This document shows, piece by piece, positions 23,554 through 32,819 of a stretch of 56,368 bases of DNA; within the stretch, counting starts at the first letter, position 1, and each line of letters begins with the position of its first letter. This DNA comes from Amycolatopsis echigonensis (GTDB lineage Bacteria > Actinomycetota > Actinomycetes > Mycobacteriales > Pseudonocardiaceae): positions 1 through 56,368 of the forward strand of contig NZ_JACJHR010000060.1 in NCBI RefSeq assembly GCF_014174495.1, written 5' to 3'. The notes under the pieces were generated by a model. The model searched no databases and had not been told where the DNA came from. It saw nothing but the letters and a program-made list of their open reading frames with translations. Both the position numbers and the translations under genes were made by a program.

Positions 23554-24783
23554 TCAGATCACGCCCGCCGTGCGCAGCTGCTCGACGTCCGCCGCGCTGT
23601 AGCCGAGTTCGCCGAGCACCTCGTCGTTGTGTTCGCCGAGCAACGGAGAACGCTCGACGTCCACCGGAGAATCCGACAGCTTCAACGGGCAGCCGACGGT
23701 TTTGAACGCTCCACGCTCCGGATGCGGCACTTCGACCACCGTCCCCAGCTCGGCCAGCGTCTCGTCCTCGATCAGCTCCTTGGTGGACAGAATCGGTCCA
23801 CAAGGGATGTTGCGGGCATTGAGCAGCTCCATGACCTCCCATTTGGCGCGCTGCTCGGTCCACTCCTCGACCATCGCGAACACCTTGTCCAGTTTGGACA
23901 GCCGGGCCTCCGGGGTCGCCCAGTCCGGATCGGCGGCCAGTTCCGGCCGTCCGATCAGCTCGGTCAGCGGAGCCCAGCCGACCGGCTGGACGATGACGTA
24001 GATGTAGTCGTTCGGCCCGCCCGGCGCGCAGCGCACCGCCCAGCCCGGCTGGCCGCCGCCGGACGCGTTGCCCGACCGCGGCACCTCGTCGCCGAACCGC
24101 TCGTTGGGGTACTCCCCCAGCGGCCCGTGCGCCAGCCGCTGCTGGTCGCGCAGCTTGACCCGGCACAGGTTGAGCACCGCGTCCTGCATCGCGACCTGCA
24201 CCCGCTGGCCGCGCCCGGTGCTCGTGCGCTGGTACAACGCCGCGAGAATCGCCGCGACGAGGTGGATGCCGGTGCCCGAGTCGCCGATCTGCGCCCCGGT
24301 GGCGGTCGGCGGGCCCTGTTCGAAGCCGGTCGTGCTCATCGACCCGCCCATCGCCTGCGCGATCACCTCGTAGGCCTTGAAATTCGCGTACCGGCCGGGC
24401 CCGAATCCCTTGATGGACGCGTAGATCAGGCGTTCGTTGATCTCGTGGAGCCGCTCCCAGGGGAACCCGAAGCGGTCCACCACGCCGGGCCCGAAGTTCT
24501 CCACCAGGACGTCCACTGAGGACACCAGCTTGGTGAAGACTTCCTTGCCCTGCTCGCTTTTCATGTTGAGCGTGATGCTGCGCTTGTTGGCGTTCAGCAT
24601 CGTGAAGTACAGGCTGTCCACTCCGGGCAGATCGCGCAGCTGACCCCGGGTGATGTCGCCGCGGCCGGGGGTTTCGAGCTTCACGACGTCCGCGCCGAGC
24701 CAGGCGAGGATCTGGGTCGACGACGGTCCGGATTGGACGTGAGTCATGTCGAGGACGCGGACGCCCTCCAGTGCCTTTCCCAT
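23554..24783 (-). CDS. frc: Formyl-CoA:oxalate CoA-transferase (CaiB/BaiF family, class III)
   Basis: 409 residues. The sequence follows Oxalobacter Frc closely: DMTHVQSGPSSTQILAWLGADVVKLE, VDSLYFTMLNANKRSITLNMKSEQGKE, VENFGPGVVDRFGF, the catalytic aspartate in GAQIGDSGTGIHL (Asp168), VAMQDAVLNLCRVKLRDQQRL, and the glycine loop SGGGQPGWAV. It moves CoA from formyl-CoA to oxalate. A ribosome site GGGAGGAG lies in the 16-bp gap after the ThDP gene, and the CoA-ligase gene follows 2 bp later. Other CaiB/BaiF substrates cannot be fully excluded, but match to Frc-specific segments is strong. Confidence 0.9.
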   Translation of the reverse strand: MGKALEGVRVLDMTHVQSGPSSTQILAWLGADVVKLETPGRGDITRGQLRDLPGVDSLYFTMLNANKRSITLNMKSEQGKEVFTKLVSSVDVLVENFGPGVVDRFGFPWERLHEINERLIYASIKGFGPGRYANFKAYEVIAQAMGGSMSTTGFEQGPPTATGAQIGDSGTGIHLVAAILAALYQRTSTGRGQRVQVAMQDAVLNLCRVKLRDQQRLAHGPLGEYPNERFGDEVPRSGNASGGGQPGWAVRCAPGGPNDYIYVIVQPVGWAPLTELIGRPELAADPDWATPEARLSKLDKVFAMVEEWTEQRAKWEVMELLNARNIPCGPILSTKELIEDETLAELGTVVEVPHPERGAFKTVGCPLKLSDSPVDVERSPLLGEHNDEVLGELGYSAADVEQLRTAGVI

Positions 24784-24799
24784 CTTCGGCTCCTCCCGA

Positions 24800-26596
24800 C
24801 TACTTGTACATCGTCTGGTTCATGGTTCCGGGGGCGTAGGCGTCCGGGTCGACCCAGACGTTGATCAGCGACGGCTTGCCGGATTCCCGCGCGCGGCGCA
24901 GCGCCGGGGCGATGTCCGCCGGGTCGCGGACCTCCTCGCCGTAGCCGCCGAGCATCCGGGCGAACTGGTCGTAGGGCACGTCGCCGAGGGTGTTGCCGAC
25001 ACGCTCGCGGGCCAGGCCGTACTTCTGCGCCTGTCCGTAGCGGATCTGATTCATCGACGAGTTGTTGCCGACGATCCCGACGAACGGCAGGTCGAACCGG
25101 ACGAGGGTCTCGAAATCCCATCCGGTAAGCGAAAACGCCCCGTCGCCGAAGAGTGCGACGACTTCCTGGTCCGGACGCGCGTGCTTCGCGGCCATCACGA
25201 ACGGAATGCCGACCCCGAGTGTCCCGAGTGGACCGGGATCCATCCAGTGCCCCGGTGCTTTCGGCTGCACGACCTGGCCGGAGAACGTGACGATGTCGCC
25301 GCCGTCGCCGATGTAGATCGAATCCTCGGTCAGGAACTCGTTGATCTCGTGCACCAGCCGGTACGGATGGATCGGGTTCGCGTCGGAATGCTGCTGTGGC
25401 AACCGCTTCTGCTTGGCTTTCTCCTCGACCGCGCGCAATTCCTCGAGCCACGGCTTGCGCCCGACCGCCCCGTTGTCCACCCGGCCCGAGGCGGCTTCCG
25501 CGACCGCGGCGAGGATCTGTCCCGCGTCGCCGACAAGGCCGAGGTCGATGTCGCGGTTCTTGCCGACGGTGCGGTAGTCGAGGTCGATCTGCACCACCTT
25601 CGCGTCCGCGGAAAGCCGTTTGCCGTAACCCATCCGGAAGTCGAACGGCGTGCCGACGATGACGATCACGTCCGCGTTGTCGAACGCGTAACGACGGGAA
25701 AGCTGGAAGTGGTGCGGATCGCCCGGCGGCAGAGTTCCCCGGCCGGCGCCGTTCATGTACGCCGGGATGTTCAGCGTGCGCACGAGGTCCGTCGCGGGCT
25801 CGGTGGCGCGGGTCGTCCAGACCTGGCTGCCGAGCAGAATGGCCGGTTTCCTGGCGTGCACCAGGAGATCCGCGAGCTTTTCGACGTCGGCCGGATCGCC
25901 CGCGTTCCGCGTGGAGGCACGATAGCGGCCGGACTGCGGGACGCGCGCGTTGTCCCACGGCACCCGCGCGTCGAGAACGTCGCGGGGAATCTCCAAAAAG
26001 GACGGTCCGGGCGCGCCCGCGAAAGCTTCCCGGAACGCCATCGACACGAGGTCAGCCGCCCGCGCGGTGTGCGGGACGGTGGCCGCGAACTTGGTGATCG
26101 GGGTCATCATGTCCACGTGCGGGAGGTCCTGCAACGAGCCCATTTTGTGCTGGCTCAACGCGCCTTGGCCGCCGATCAGCAGCATCGGGCTCTCGGCGCG
26201 CAACGCGTTCGCGACGCCGGTGACCGCGTCGGTGGTGCCCGGTCCCGCCGTGACGACCGCGCAGCCGGGACGGCCGGTGATCCGCGCGTACCCGTCGGCC
26301 GCGTGCGCCGCGACCTGTTCGTGGCGCACGTCGATGACGCTGATGCCCTCGTCGACGCAGCCGTCGTAGATGTCGATGATGTGGCCGCCGCAGAGGGTGA
26401 AGACGGTGTCCACACCCTCCGCTTTCAGGGCCTTCGCGACCAGGTGGCCGCCGGAGATCGTGTCCGCTGACTCCGTCGTCGCGGGCGGGCGCTGGCCCGC
26501 GGGTCCGCTGTTCTCGCCGGCCTGGTTCCCGGTCTGCCCGCGGGCGTTCGCGCCGGTGTGCTGGCCTGCTTGCCGGCCGGTCGTGGTGGGCGACAT
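24800..26596 (-). CDS. ThDP-dependent oxalyl-CoA decarboxylase / 2-hydroxyacyl-CoA lyase-like enzyme
   Basis: 598 residues from the ATG at 26596, six bases after GGAGGAG; an in-frame TTG at 26602 is less likely. A Gln/Gly/Thr-rich tail of about 45 residues precedes the catalytic region. The catalytic glutamate is Glu93 in VRHEQVAAHAADGYAR, and the ThDP motif is GDGAFSLTGWDFETLVRFDLPFVGIVGNNSS. The phosphate-loop region GVDTVFTLCGGHIIDIYDGC resembles mycobacterial IlvG-like proteins more than Oxalobacter Oxc, which has a YGVVGIP motif there. First gene of the operon with frc, so oxalyl-CoA decarboxylation (to formyl-CoA and CO2) is the best guess; a 2-hydroxyacyl-CoA lyase is the main alternative. 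Confidence 0.8.
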   Translation of the reverse strand: MSPTTTGRQAGQHTGANARGQTGNQAGENSGPAGQRPPATTESADTISGGHLVAKALKAEGVDTVFTLCGGHIIDIYDGCVDEGISVIDVRHEQVAAHAADGYARITGRPGCAVVTAGPGTTDAVTGVANALRAESPMLLIGGQGALSQHKMGSLQDLPHVDMMTPITKFAATVPHTARAADLVSMAFREAFAGAPGPSFLEIPRDVLDARVPWDNARVPQSGRYRASTRNAGDPADVEKLADLLVHARKPAILLGSQVWTTRATEPATDLVRTLNIPAYMNGAGRGTLPPGDPHHFQLSRRYAFDNADVIVIVGTPFDFRMGYGKRLSADAKVVQIDLDYRTVGKNRDIDLGLVGDAGQILAAVAEAASGRVDNGAVGRKPWLEELRAVEEKAKQKRLPQQHSDANPIHPYRLVHEINEFLTEDSIYIGDGGDIVTFSGQVVQPKAPGHWMDPGPLGTLGVGIPFVMAAKHARPDQEVVALFGDGAFSLTGWDFETLVRFDLPFVGIVGNNSSMNQIRYGQAQKYGLARERVGNTLGDVPYDQFARMLGGYGEEVRDPADIAPALRRARESGKPSLINVWVDPDAYAPGTMNQTMYK

Positions 26597-27063
26597 GCGC
26601 AACTCCTCCTGTCCCGCGCCGGACCTCTCTGACCCGCGCGCTCGTCCCGGTCTGCTCGTGCCTCTCCGCGGCCCGCCGGATCTGTCGCCGCAGGTCAGCG
26701 GCTCGTCGCCGGAAGACTGTAGATTGCATACCGTATGAGGTAGGCATTAGACTTACTCTTCGAGCCGCCCGCTGTCCAGGGGCATCCGCAGGTTTGTCCG
26801 ACTGGCCGACAGCCGCGCCGGACGTGTCCGGGACCTCAAACGGTGCGGCTGCGGGAGTCCGGCTGGAGCGTGTCCGCGGGCGGATCCAGCCGCGTGGAAT
26901 CCCCACCGCCGTGTTCGAGCCCCGACTCCACCGCCCCAGCCGGGCCCGCCGACCGAGAAGCACAGGGCAACCGGTCCGCGGAAACCACCGAGATGACCGA
27001 CCCGAAGATCCGAAGAAAAGATCCGAAGACCCGCTCCCCTGCCTCCGCTAGGAAGGAATTCCG
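26597..27063. promoter_or_regulatory. Divergent promoter region with TAGATTGCATACCGTAT element
   Basis: TAGATTGCATACCGTAT (26720-26736) contains CATAC-C-GTATG, a perfect 5-1-5 inverted repeat, about 124 bp upstream of the ThDP gene. It is one base different from the element at 15782-15798 and in the same orientation to its gene. AGGAAGG before 27064 is the sucC ribosome site. No gene is seen in the gap. Confidence 0.6.
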
Positions 27064-28224
27064 ATGGACCTCTTGGAACACCAAGCGCGCGACCTCTTCG
27101 CCGCGCACGGCGTGCCGGTTCCCCGCGGCCACGTCGCCGCGACGCCTGACGAAGCAAGAGCGGCGGCCGTCGACCTTGGCGGCGCGGTGGTGGTCAAGGC
27201 GCAAGTCAAGACTGGCGGCCGGGGCAAGGCGGGCGGGGTGAAACTCGCGGCCGGGCCGGACGACGCGGCGCGGATCGCGGACGAGATCCTCGGCATGGAC
27301 CTCAAAGGGCACCGCGTGCATCGCGTCCTCGTGACCGAGGCGAGCGACATCGCCGACGAGTACTACGTCTCCTATCTCCTCGACCGCGCCGACCGGACCT
27401 TCCTCGCCATGGCGTCGGCAGCGGGCGGGATGGACATCGAGGAGGTCGCCGCGACGCGGCCGGAGGCGCTGGTCAAGGTGCCGATCGACCTCCGCGTCGG
27501 GGTCGATTTGGTGCGGGCGCGCAGGATCGCGGCGGCGGCGCGGCTTCCAGTCGAAGCGGCGGGCGTGCTGGTCCGGTTGTGGGACGTGTTCACCGCCGAG
27601 GACGCCACGTTGGTCGAGGTCAATCCGCTCGCCCGCACGCGCGGCGGGGAAATCGTCGCGCTCGACGGGAAGGTCACGCTGGACGACAACGCCGCGTTCC
27701 GGCATCCCGGGCACCGGGCGTTCGCGGAGGCGGACACCGGCGATCCGCTCGAGCAGCAGGCGGCCGAGCAGGGGCTCAATTACGTGAAGCTGGACGGCGA
27801 CATCGGCGTGATCGGCAACGGGGCCGGGCTGGTGATGTCCACTCTGGATGTAGTGGCTGCCGCCGCGCAGGACGCGGGAGCGGTCGGGCCGGCGAATTTT
27901 CTCGACATCGGCGGCGGGGCGTCCGCCGAAATCATGTCGGCCGGGCTGGGGGTGATTCTCGGGGATCCGGCGGTGCGCAGCGTGTTCGTGAACGTCTTCG
28001 GCGGCATCACCGCGTGCGACGCGGTGGCGGACGGCATCGTGAAGGCGCTGGCGCTGCTGGGAGACCGGGCGGCGAAACCGTTGGTGGTCCGGCTCGACGG
28101 GAACAACGTCGCGGAAGGAAGGCGGATCCTCGACGAGGCAGCGCATCCGCTGGTCACGGTGGTCGCGACGATGGACGACGCCGCGCGCGAGGCGGCCAAG
28201 CTCGCGGCCGGGACGGAGGGCTGA
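27064..28224 (+). CDS. sucC: Succinate-CoA ligase (ADP-forming) beta subunit, or related acid-CoA ligase
   Basis: 386 residues, the usual SucC length. ATP-grasp features are LLEHQARDLFAAHGVPVPRGHVAATPDEA, VVVKAQVKTGGRGKAGGVKLA, LVEVNPLARTRGGEIVALDGKVTLDDNAAFRHP, and the subunit-interface region GLNYVKLDGDIGVIGNGAGLVMSTLDVV followed by NFLDIGGGASAE and VFVNVFGGITACDAVADGIV. A strong AGGAAGG site precedes the ATG. It pairs with sucD 3 bp downstream. Since it is divergent from the oxalate-type operon, it may be a second sucCD set or a paralogue for another dicarboxylate such as malate. Confidence 0.9.
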   Translation: MDLLEHQARDLFAAHGVPVPRGHVAATPDEARAAAVDLGGAVVVKAQVKTGGRGKAGGVKLAAGPDDAARIADEILGMDLKGHRVHRVLVTEASDIADEYYVSYLLDRADRTFLAMASAAGGMDIEEVAATRPEALVKVPIDLRVGVDLVRARRIAAAARLPVEAAGVLVRLWDVFTAEDATLVEVNPLARTRGGEIVALDGKVTLDDNAAFRHPGHRAFAEADTGDPLEQQAAEQGLNYVKLDGDIGVIGNGAGLVMSTLDVVAAAAQDAGAVGPANFLDIGGGASAEIMSAGLGVILGDPAVRSVFVNVFGGITACDAVADGIVKALALLGDRAAKPLVVRLDGNNVAEGRRILDEAAHPLVTVVATMDDAAREAAKLAAGTEG

Positions 28225-28227
28225 CCG

Positions 28228-29112
<885 letters not shown>

Positions 29113-29175
29113 CGCCCCGCAAGCCGGTACCGGCGTAGTGCTCCAGCCAGAGTGGTTCGAATCCCAGGAGGGCCG

Positions 29176-30030
29176 ATGGACCTGCGGCAGCTGGAAACTG
29201 TCGTGGCGGTGGCCGAGGAAGGCGGGTTCACGGCTGCCGCGCGTCGGCTGCACACGGTGCAGTCGACTGTGTCCACTGTGGTCCGTGCGCTCGAACGGGA
29301 CCTCGGCACCGAACTGTTCGAACGCACCACCCACCGGGTCGCGCTGACGCCTGCGGGAAAGGCGTTCCTCCCGGCCGCGCGAGCCGCTCTGGAGGCGGCC
29401 AGTCACGCTCGGGCGACGGTCGACCGGGCGCGCTGGCAGGTGACCGGGGAGGTCCGGATCGGGGTCATGCCCGGGGCGTGGCCGGAACCGCACCGGGCGC
29501 TGAGCGCGTTGCGCCGCGACCATCCTGGCGTGCGAGTGCTGGTGCGGACCGCGCCGCCGCATCAGCTGCGCGAGGCAGTCGTGACGTCCACTGTGGACAT
29601 TGTGGTGGCGGTCGCCGGCTGCGCCCCGGGCGAGGGATTGGTGAGCCGTCCGGTCCGGAGGGAGGAGATGGTGCTGGTCACCGCGGCGGGCGACGGAGCG
29701 GCGGACCGGCCGGTGTCGGCCGTCGAAGCCGCCGGCGCGGCGGTGGTCGATTTCGCGCCGGGCTGGGCGATCCGGGAGGCCACCGACCGGACGTTCCAGT
29801 CGGCTCGCGTGCGCCGGACCGTCGTGCACGAGGTCACCGACGCGTCCGCCGCGGCGGAACTGGTCCGGCACGATCTCGGCGGGTGCGTGCTGCCGGTGTC
29901 CGTCGCCGCGCAGTTCCCCGACCTGACCGGCCGCCGGTTCGCCCGCGGCGGCCCGACGTGGCACATCACGGCGACCCACCCGAACGACCCGCGTCCGGCG
30001 GTGGCTGCGGTGTTGCGGCACCTGACCTGA
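29176..30030 (+). CDS. LysR family transcriptional regulator
   Basis: 284 residues; the ATG at 29176 has GGAGG five bases upstream. The winged helix (about 1-60) has MDLRQLETVVAVAEEGGFTAAARRLHTVQSTVSTVVRALERDLGTELFERTTHRVALTPAG. The effector domain (about 88-284) begins GEVRIGVMPGAWPEP. It lies 63 bp after sucD on the same strand with no divergent partner, so its target is not evident; it could act on sucCD or the flavin operon that follows. Confidence 0.92.
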   Translation: MDLRQLETVVAVAEEGGFTAAARRLHTVQSTVSTVVRALERDLGTELFERTTHRVALTPAGKAFLPAARAALEAASHARATVDRARWQVTGEVRIGVMPGAWPEPHRALSALRRDHPGVRVLVRTAPPHQLREAVVTSTVDIVVAVAGCAPGEGLVSRPVRREEMVLVTAAGDGAADRPVSAVEAAGAAVVDFAPGWAIREATDRTFQSARVRRTVVHEVTDASAAAELVRHDLGGCVLPVSVAAQFPDLTGRRFARGGPTWHITATHPNDPRPAVAAVLRHLT

Positions 30031-30182
30031 ACCGAAACCGGCGAAAGGGCCCGGGCACGGCGGCAGTGCCGGAGACCACGCCCGAGCGGGTCGGCTCTTA
30101 CCGTTTTCTCACCCTGGTCAAGCCGAAGGCTCACCGGGCTCGGCAAATGTGGTCTGAGAGATCACCCGTTCCGGAGCCGCCC

Positions 30183-31580
30183 ATGTCCGCCACCTTCGCG
30201 ACGCCCCGCCTCGCCCCGAGGCGGCCGCGTCCGGTTCGTGCGTGGTGGCGGGACGCCGCGGGCCTGACCGCCTGGCTGAGCCTGCTGTTCGTGACCGCGC
30301 TGTGGGTGTCGGGCCGCGGCGTGCAGCAGCTCGGCTCCCCGGCCGGATTCCTCACTTCCGCCGGACGGCTCGCCGGGTTGCTGTCCGCGGACCTGCTCCT
30401 GCTGCAAGTGCTGCTGATGGCGCGGGTGCCCTGGGTCGAACGCAGCTACGGCCAGGACGAACTGGCCAGACGCCACCGGCTCGCCGGGTTCTCCTCGATC
30501 GTCCTGATGACCGCCCACGTCGTCCTGATCAGCCTCGGGTACGCCGCGGCCGACCGTTCGGGCCTGGTCGCCGAAGTCTGGTCGCTGGTGACCACGTACC
30601 CGGGAATGCTCCTGGCGACCGCGGGAACCGCCGCGCTGGTCATGGTCGCGGTGACCTCGGTGCGCGCGGCACGGCGCCGGATGCGGTACGAATCGTGGCA
30701 CCTGCTGCACCTCTACGCCTACCTCGGCGCCGGTCTCGCGCTGCCGCACCAGCTGTGGACCGGAGCCGACTTCACCGCCTCGCCGGTCGCGACCGTTTTC
30801 TGGTGGACCGCGTACGCCGCGGCGGCCGGCGCGGTGCTGGTATTCCGGCTCGGGCGGCCGGTGTGGCTCAACGCGCGCCACCGGCTTCTCGTCGAGCGGG
30901 TCGTGCGCGAGGGCCCCGGCGTCGTCTCGGTCTACCTGCGCGGCCGCCGCCTCGACCGGCTTCCGGTGTCGGCGGGCCAGTTCTTCGTCTGGCGGTTCTT
31001 CCCGGGCCCGGGCTGGACCCGCGGCAAACCGTTCTCCCTCTCGGCCGCGCCGGGCCGCGACCATCTGCGGATCACCGCCAAAGACCTCGGCCCGGGCAGC
31101 CGCCGCCTGGCCGCCCTGGCACCGGGGACCCGCGCCCTGTTCGAAGGCCCGTACGGCAAGCTCACCGGCACTGTCCGAAAAGGACCGAAGCTGGCGATGT
31201 TCGCGTCCGGCATCGGGATTACGCCGTTGCGCGCGCTGTTGGCGGAACTGCCCTACCACCCCGGCGGCGCTGTCCTGCTGTACCGGGCCGGGCGGCCGGA
31301 CGAGCTGCTCTTCCGCCGCGAGCTGGAGGACCTGGCCGCGCGCCGGGGCGTCCGGATCCACTACCTGGTCGGCAGGCGTACCCGCGACCGTTCGTCGTGG
31401 CTGCCCGCCGGTTACGCCCCGGTGCCCGACGACGTCGTGCTGCGCGACCTCCTGCCCGACATCGCCGACCACGACGTCTACGTCTGCGGCCCCGATGCCT
31501 GGACCGCCGCGGTGATCGGCAGCGCACGCCGCGCCGGCGTCCCCGCCGATCGCGTCCATTCCGAACTCTTCGCTTGGTAG
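30183..31580 (+). CDS. Ferric-reductase-like transmembrane NAD(P)H oxidoreductase
   Basis: 465 residues. About six N-terminal membrane helices carry the heme-ligand-type histidines in ARRHRLAGFSSIVLMTAHVVLISLG and in YESWHLLHLYAYLGAGLALPHQ. The C-terminal half (about 225-465) is a ferredoxin-NADP reductase module: FVWRFFPGPGWTRGKPFSLSAAPGRDHLRITAKDLG binds FAD, and KLAMFASGIGITPLRALLAEL and HDVYVCGPDAWTAAV bind NAD(P)H. It passes electrons from cytoplasmic NAD(P)H across the membrane. The following genes encode an FMN_bind protein and its flavin transferase, so the likely electron acceptor is that extracytosolic flavoprotein. GGAG precedes the ATG. Confidence 0.9.
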   Translation: MSATFATPRLAPRRPRPVRAWWRDAAGLTAWLSLLFVTALWVSGRGVQQLGSPAGFLTSAGRLAGLLSADLLLLQVLLMARVPWVERSYGQDELARRHRLAGFSSIVLMTAHVVLISLGYAAADRSGLVAEVWSLVTTYPGMLLATAGTAALVMVAVTSVRAARRRMRYESWHLLHLYAYLGAGLALPHQLWTGADFTASPVATVFWWTAYAAAAGAVLVFRLGRPVWLNARHRLLVERVVREGPGVVSVYLRGRRLDRLPVSAGQFFVWRFFPGPGWTRGKPFSLSAAPGRDHLRITAKDLGPGSRRLAALAPGTRALFEGPYGKLTGTVRKGPKLAMFASGIGITPLRALLAELPYHPGGAVLLYRAGRPDELLFRRELEDLAARRGVRIHYLVGRRTRDRSSWLPAGYAPVPDDVVLRDLLPDIADHDVYVCGPDAWTAAVIGSARRAGVPADRVHSELFAW

Positions 31581-31593
31581 GAAAGGACTTCCG

Positions 31594-32067
31594 ATGCGCA
31601 GGATCGCTCTTGCGTTCGCCGCGACCGTCTCGGTCGTCGTGCTGTTGTTCAGCTACCGCACCAGCACCGGCACCGGCTCCAGCCCGGCTCCGGCCGCAGC
31701 GAGCCGCCCGCTCGGCGGGAACCAGGCGCCGCCGTCCGCCTCCGCCGCGCCGGATCCGTCGGCTTCGGCGAAACCGTCGGCCTCCGGCGGAGACGGCACG
31801 TTCACCGGTGCCGCGGCCGACACCGATTACGGTCCCGTCCAGGTGCGGATCACCGTCGCCGGCGGCCGCATCACCGACGCCCAGGCCGTCCAGTACCCGC
31901 AGGAAAGCGGCCGTGACGTCCGGATCAACTCCTCCGCCGTGCCCGAGCTCAACCAGGAGGTGCTGCGGGCCCAGAGCGCGCAGATCGACGCGGTCAGCGG
32001 AGCCACCTACACCTCCGAGGGCTACCAGCAGTCCCTCCAGTCGGCGCTCGACGCCGCCCACCGATGA
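31594..32067 (+). CDS. Membrane-anchored FMN-binding (covalent flavin) domain protein
   Basis: 157 residues. One N-terminal hydrophobic helix (MRRIALAFAATVSVVVLLFS) is followed by a Pro/Ser/Ala-rich linker (about 25-70) and an FMN_bind domain: GTFTGAAADTDYGPVQVRITVAGGRITDAQAVQYP and the flavinylation motif DAVSGATYTSEGY, in which ApbE links FMN to the Thr after SGA. The protein would face outside. It sits 13 bp after the reductase gene and overlaps apbE by 4 bp. Confidence 0.92.
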   Translation: MRRIALAFAATVSVVVLLFSYRTSTGTGSSPAPAAASRPLGGNQAPPSASAAPDPSASAKPSASGGDGTFTGAAADTDYGPVQVRITVAGGRITDAQAVQYPQESGRDVRINSSAVPELNQEVLRAQSAQIDAVSGATYTSEGYQQSLQSALDAAHR

Positions 32068-32792
32068 CCGGCGCCGACCCGCAGCGCCGGTCCTGGAGCG
32101 AGCCGGTCATGGGCACGCATATGAGCCTGCACCTGCGAGGCACGATCGCCAGCGCGGACCCGGTCGTCGACGCGGTGTTCGCGGATCTGCGCCGCGCCGA
32201 CGAACTGTTCAGCACCTACCGGCCCGACAGCCAGGTCAGCGCGATCCGCCGTCGCGAACTCTCCCCCGCGCGGGCACACCCGTGGGTCGCGGAAGTAGCG
32301 GCGCTCTGCGACGAGGCCAGGGAACGCACGGAGGGGTACTTCGACGCGTGGCTGCCCGGCGGGTTCGACCCGTCCGGGATCGTCAAGGGATGGGCGGCCG
32401 AGTGCGCCGCCGCCCGTCTCGCGCGGCTGCCCGGCGTCGACTACTACCTCAACGCTGGCGGCGACATCACCGGTCGCGTCGCCACTGCCGGGGGCCCGCC
32501 GTGGCGCGTCGGCGTACAGGACCCCGGCCGGCCGGACGCCTTCCTCACTGTCCTCGAACTGCGCGACGGCGGGATCGCGACCTCCGGCTCGGCCGAACGC
32601 GGTCCCCACATCCTCGACCCGCACACCGGGAACGCCGCCGGCGAGCTGATCTCCCTGACGGTCACCGGCCCGGCGCTGCTCTGGGCCGACGTGTTCGCCA
32701 CCGCCGCCTTCGCGCGCGGCGGACCCGACGTCGAACGCTGGGTCGCGGCCCGCGCTCCGGGTTACCGCGTCGCCGCGGTCGTCCGGGCCTGA
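32064..32792 (+). CDS. apbE: FAD:protein FMN transferase
   Basis: 242 residues of the ApbE family. Markers are EPVMGTHMSLHLRG at the start, FSTYRPDSQVSAIRR, GGFDPSGIVKGWAAECAAARL, YYLNAGGDITGRV, GIATSGSAERGPHILDPHTG, and ALLWADVFATAAFARG with metal-binding Asp and Thr. It transfers FMN from FAD to the threonine of FMN_bind proteins. Its ATG overlaps the stop of its probable substrate gene (ATGA), so the pair is coupled. Confidence 0.95.
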   Translation: MTGADPQRRSWSEPVMGTHMSLHLRGTIASADPVVDAVFADLRRADELFSTYRPDSQVSAIRRRELSPARAHPWVAEVAALCDEARERTEGYFDAWLPGGFDPSGIVKGWAAECAAARLARLPGVDYYLNAGGDITGRVATAGGPPWRVGVQDPGRPDAFLTVLELRDGGIATSGSAERGPHILDPHTGNAAGELISLTVTGPALLWADVFATAAFARGGPDVERWVAARAPGYRVAAVVRA

Positions 32793-32819
32793 CAACCGGC
32801 GCGCGCTGACCGGGCGAAA

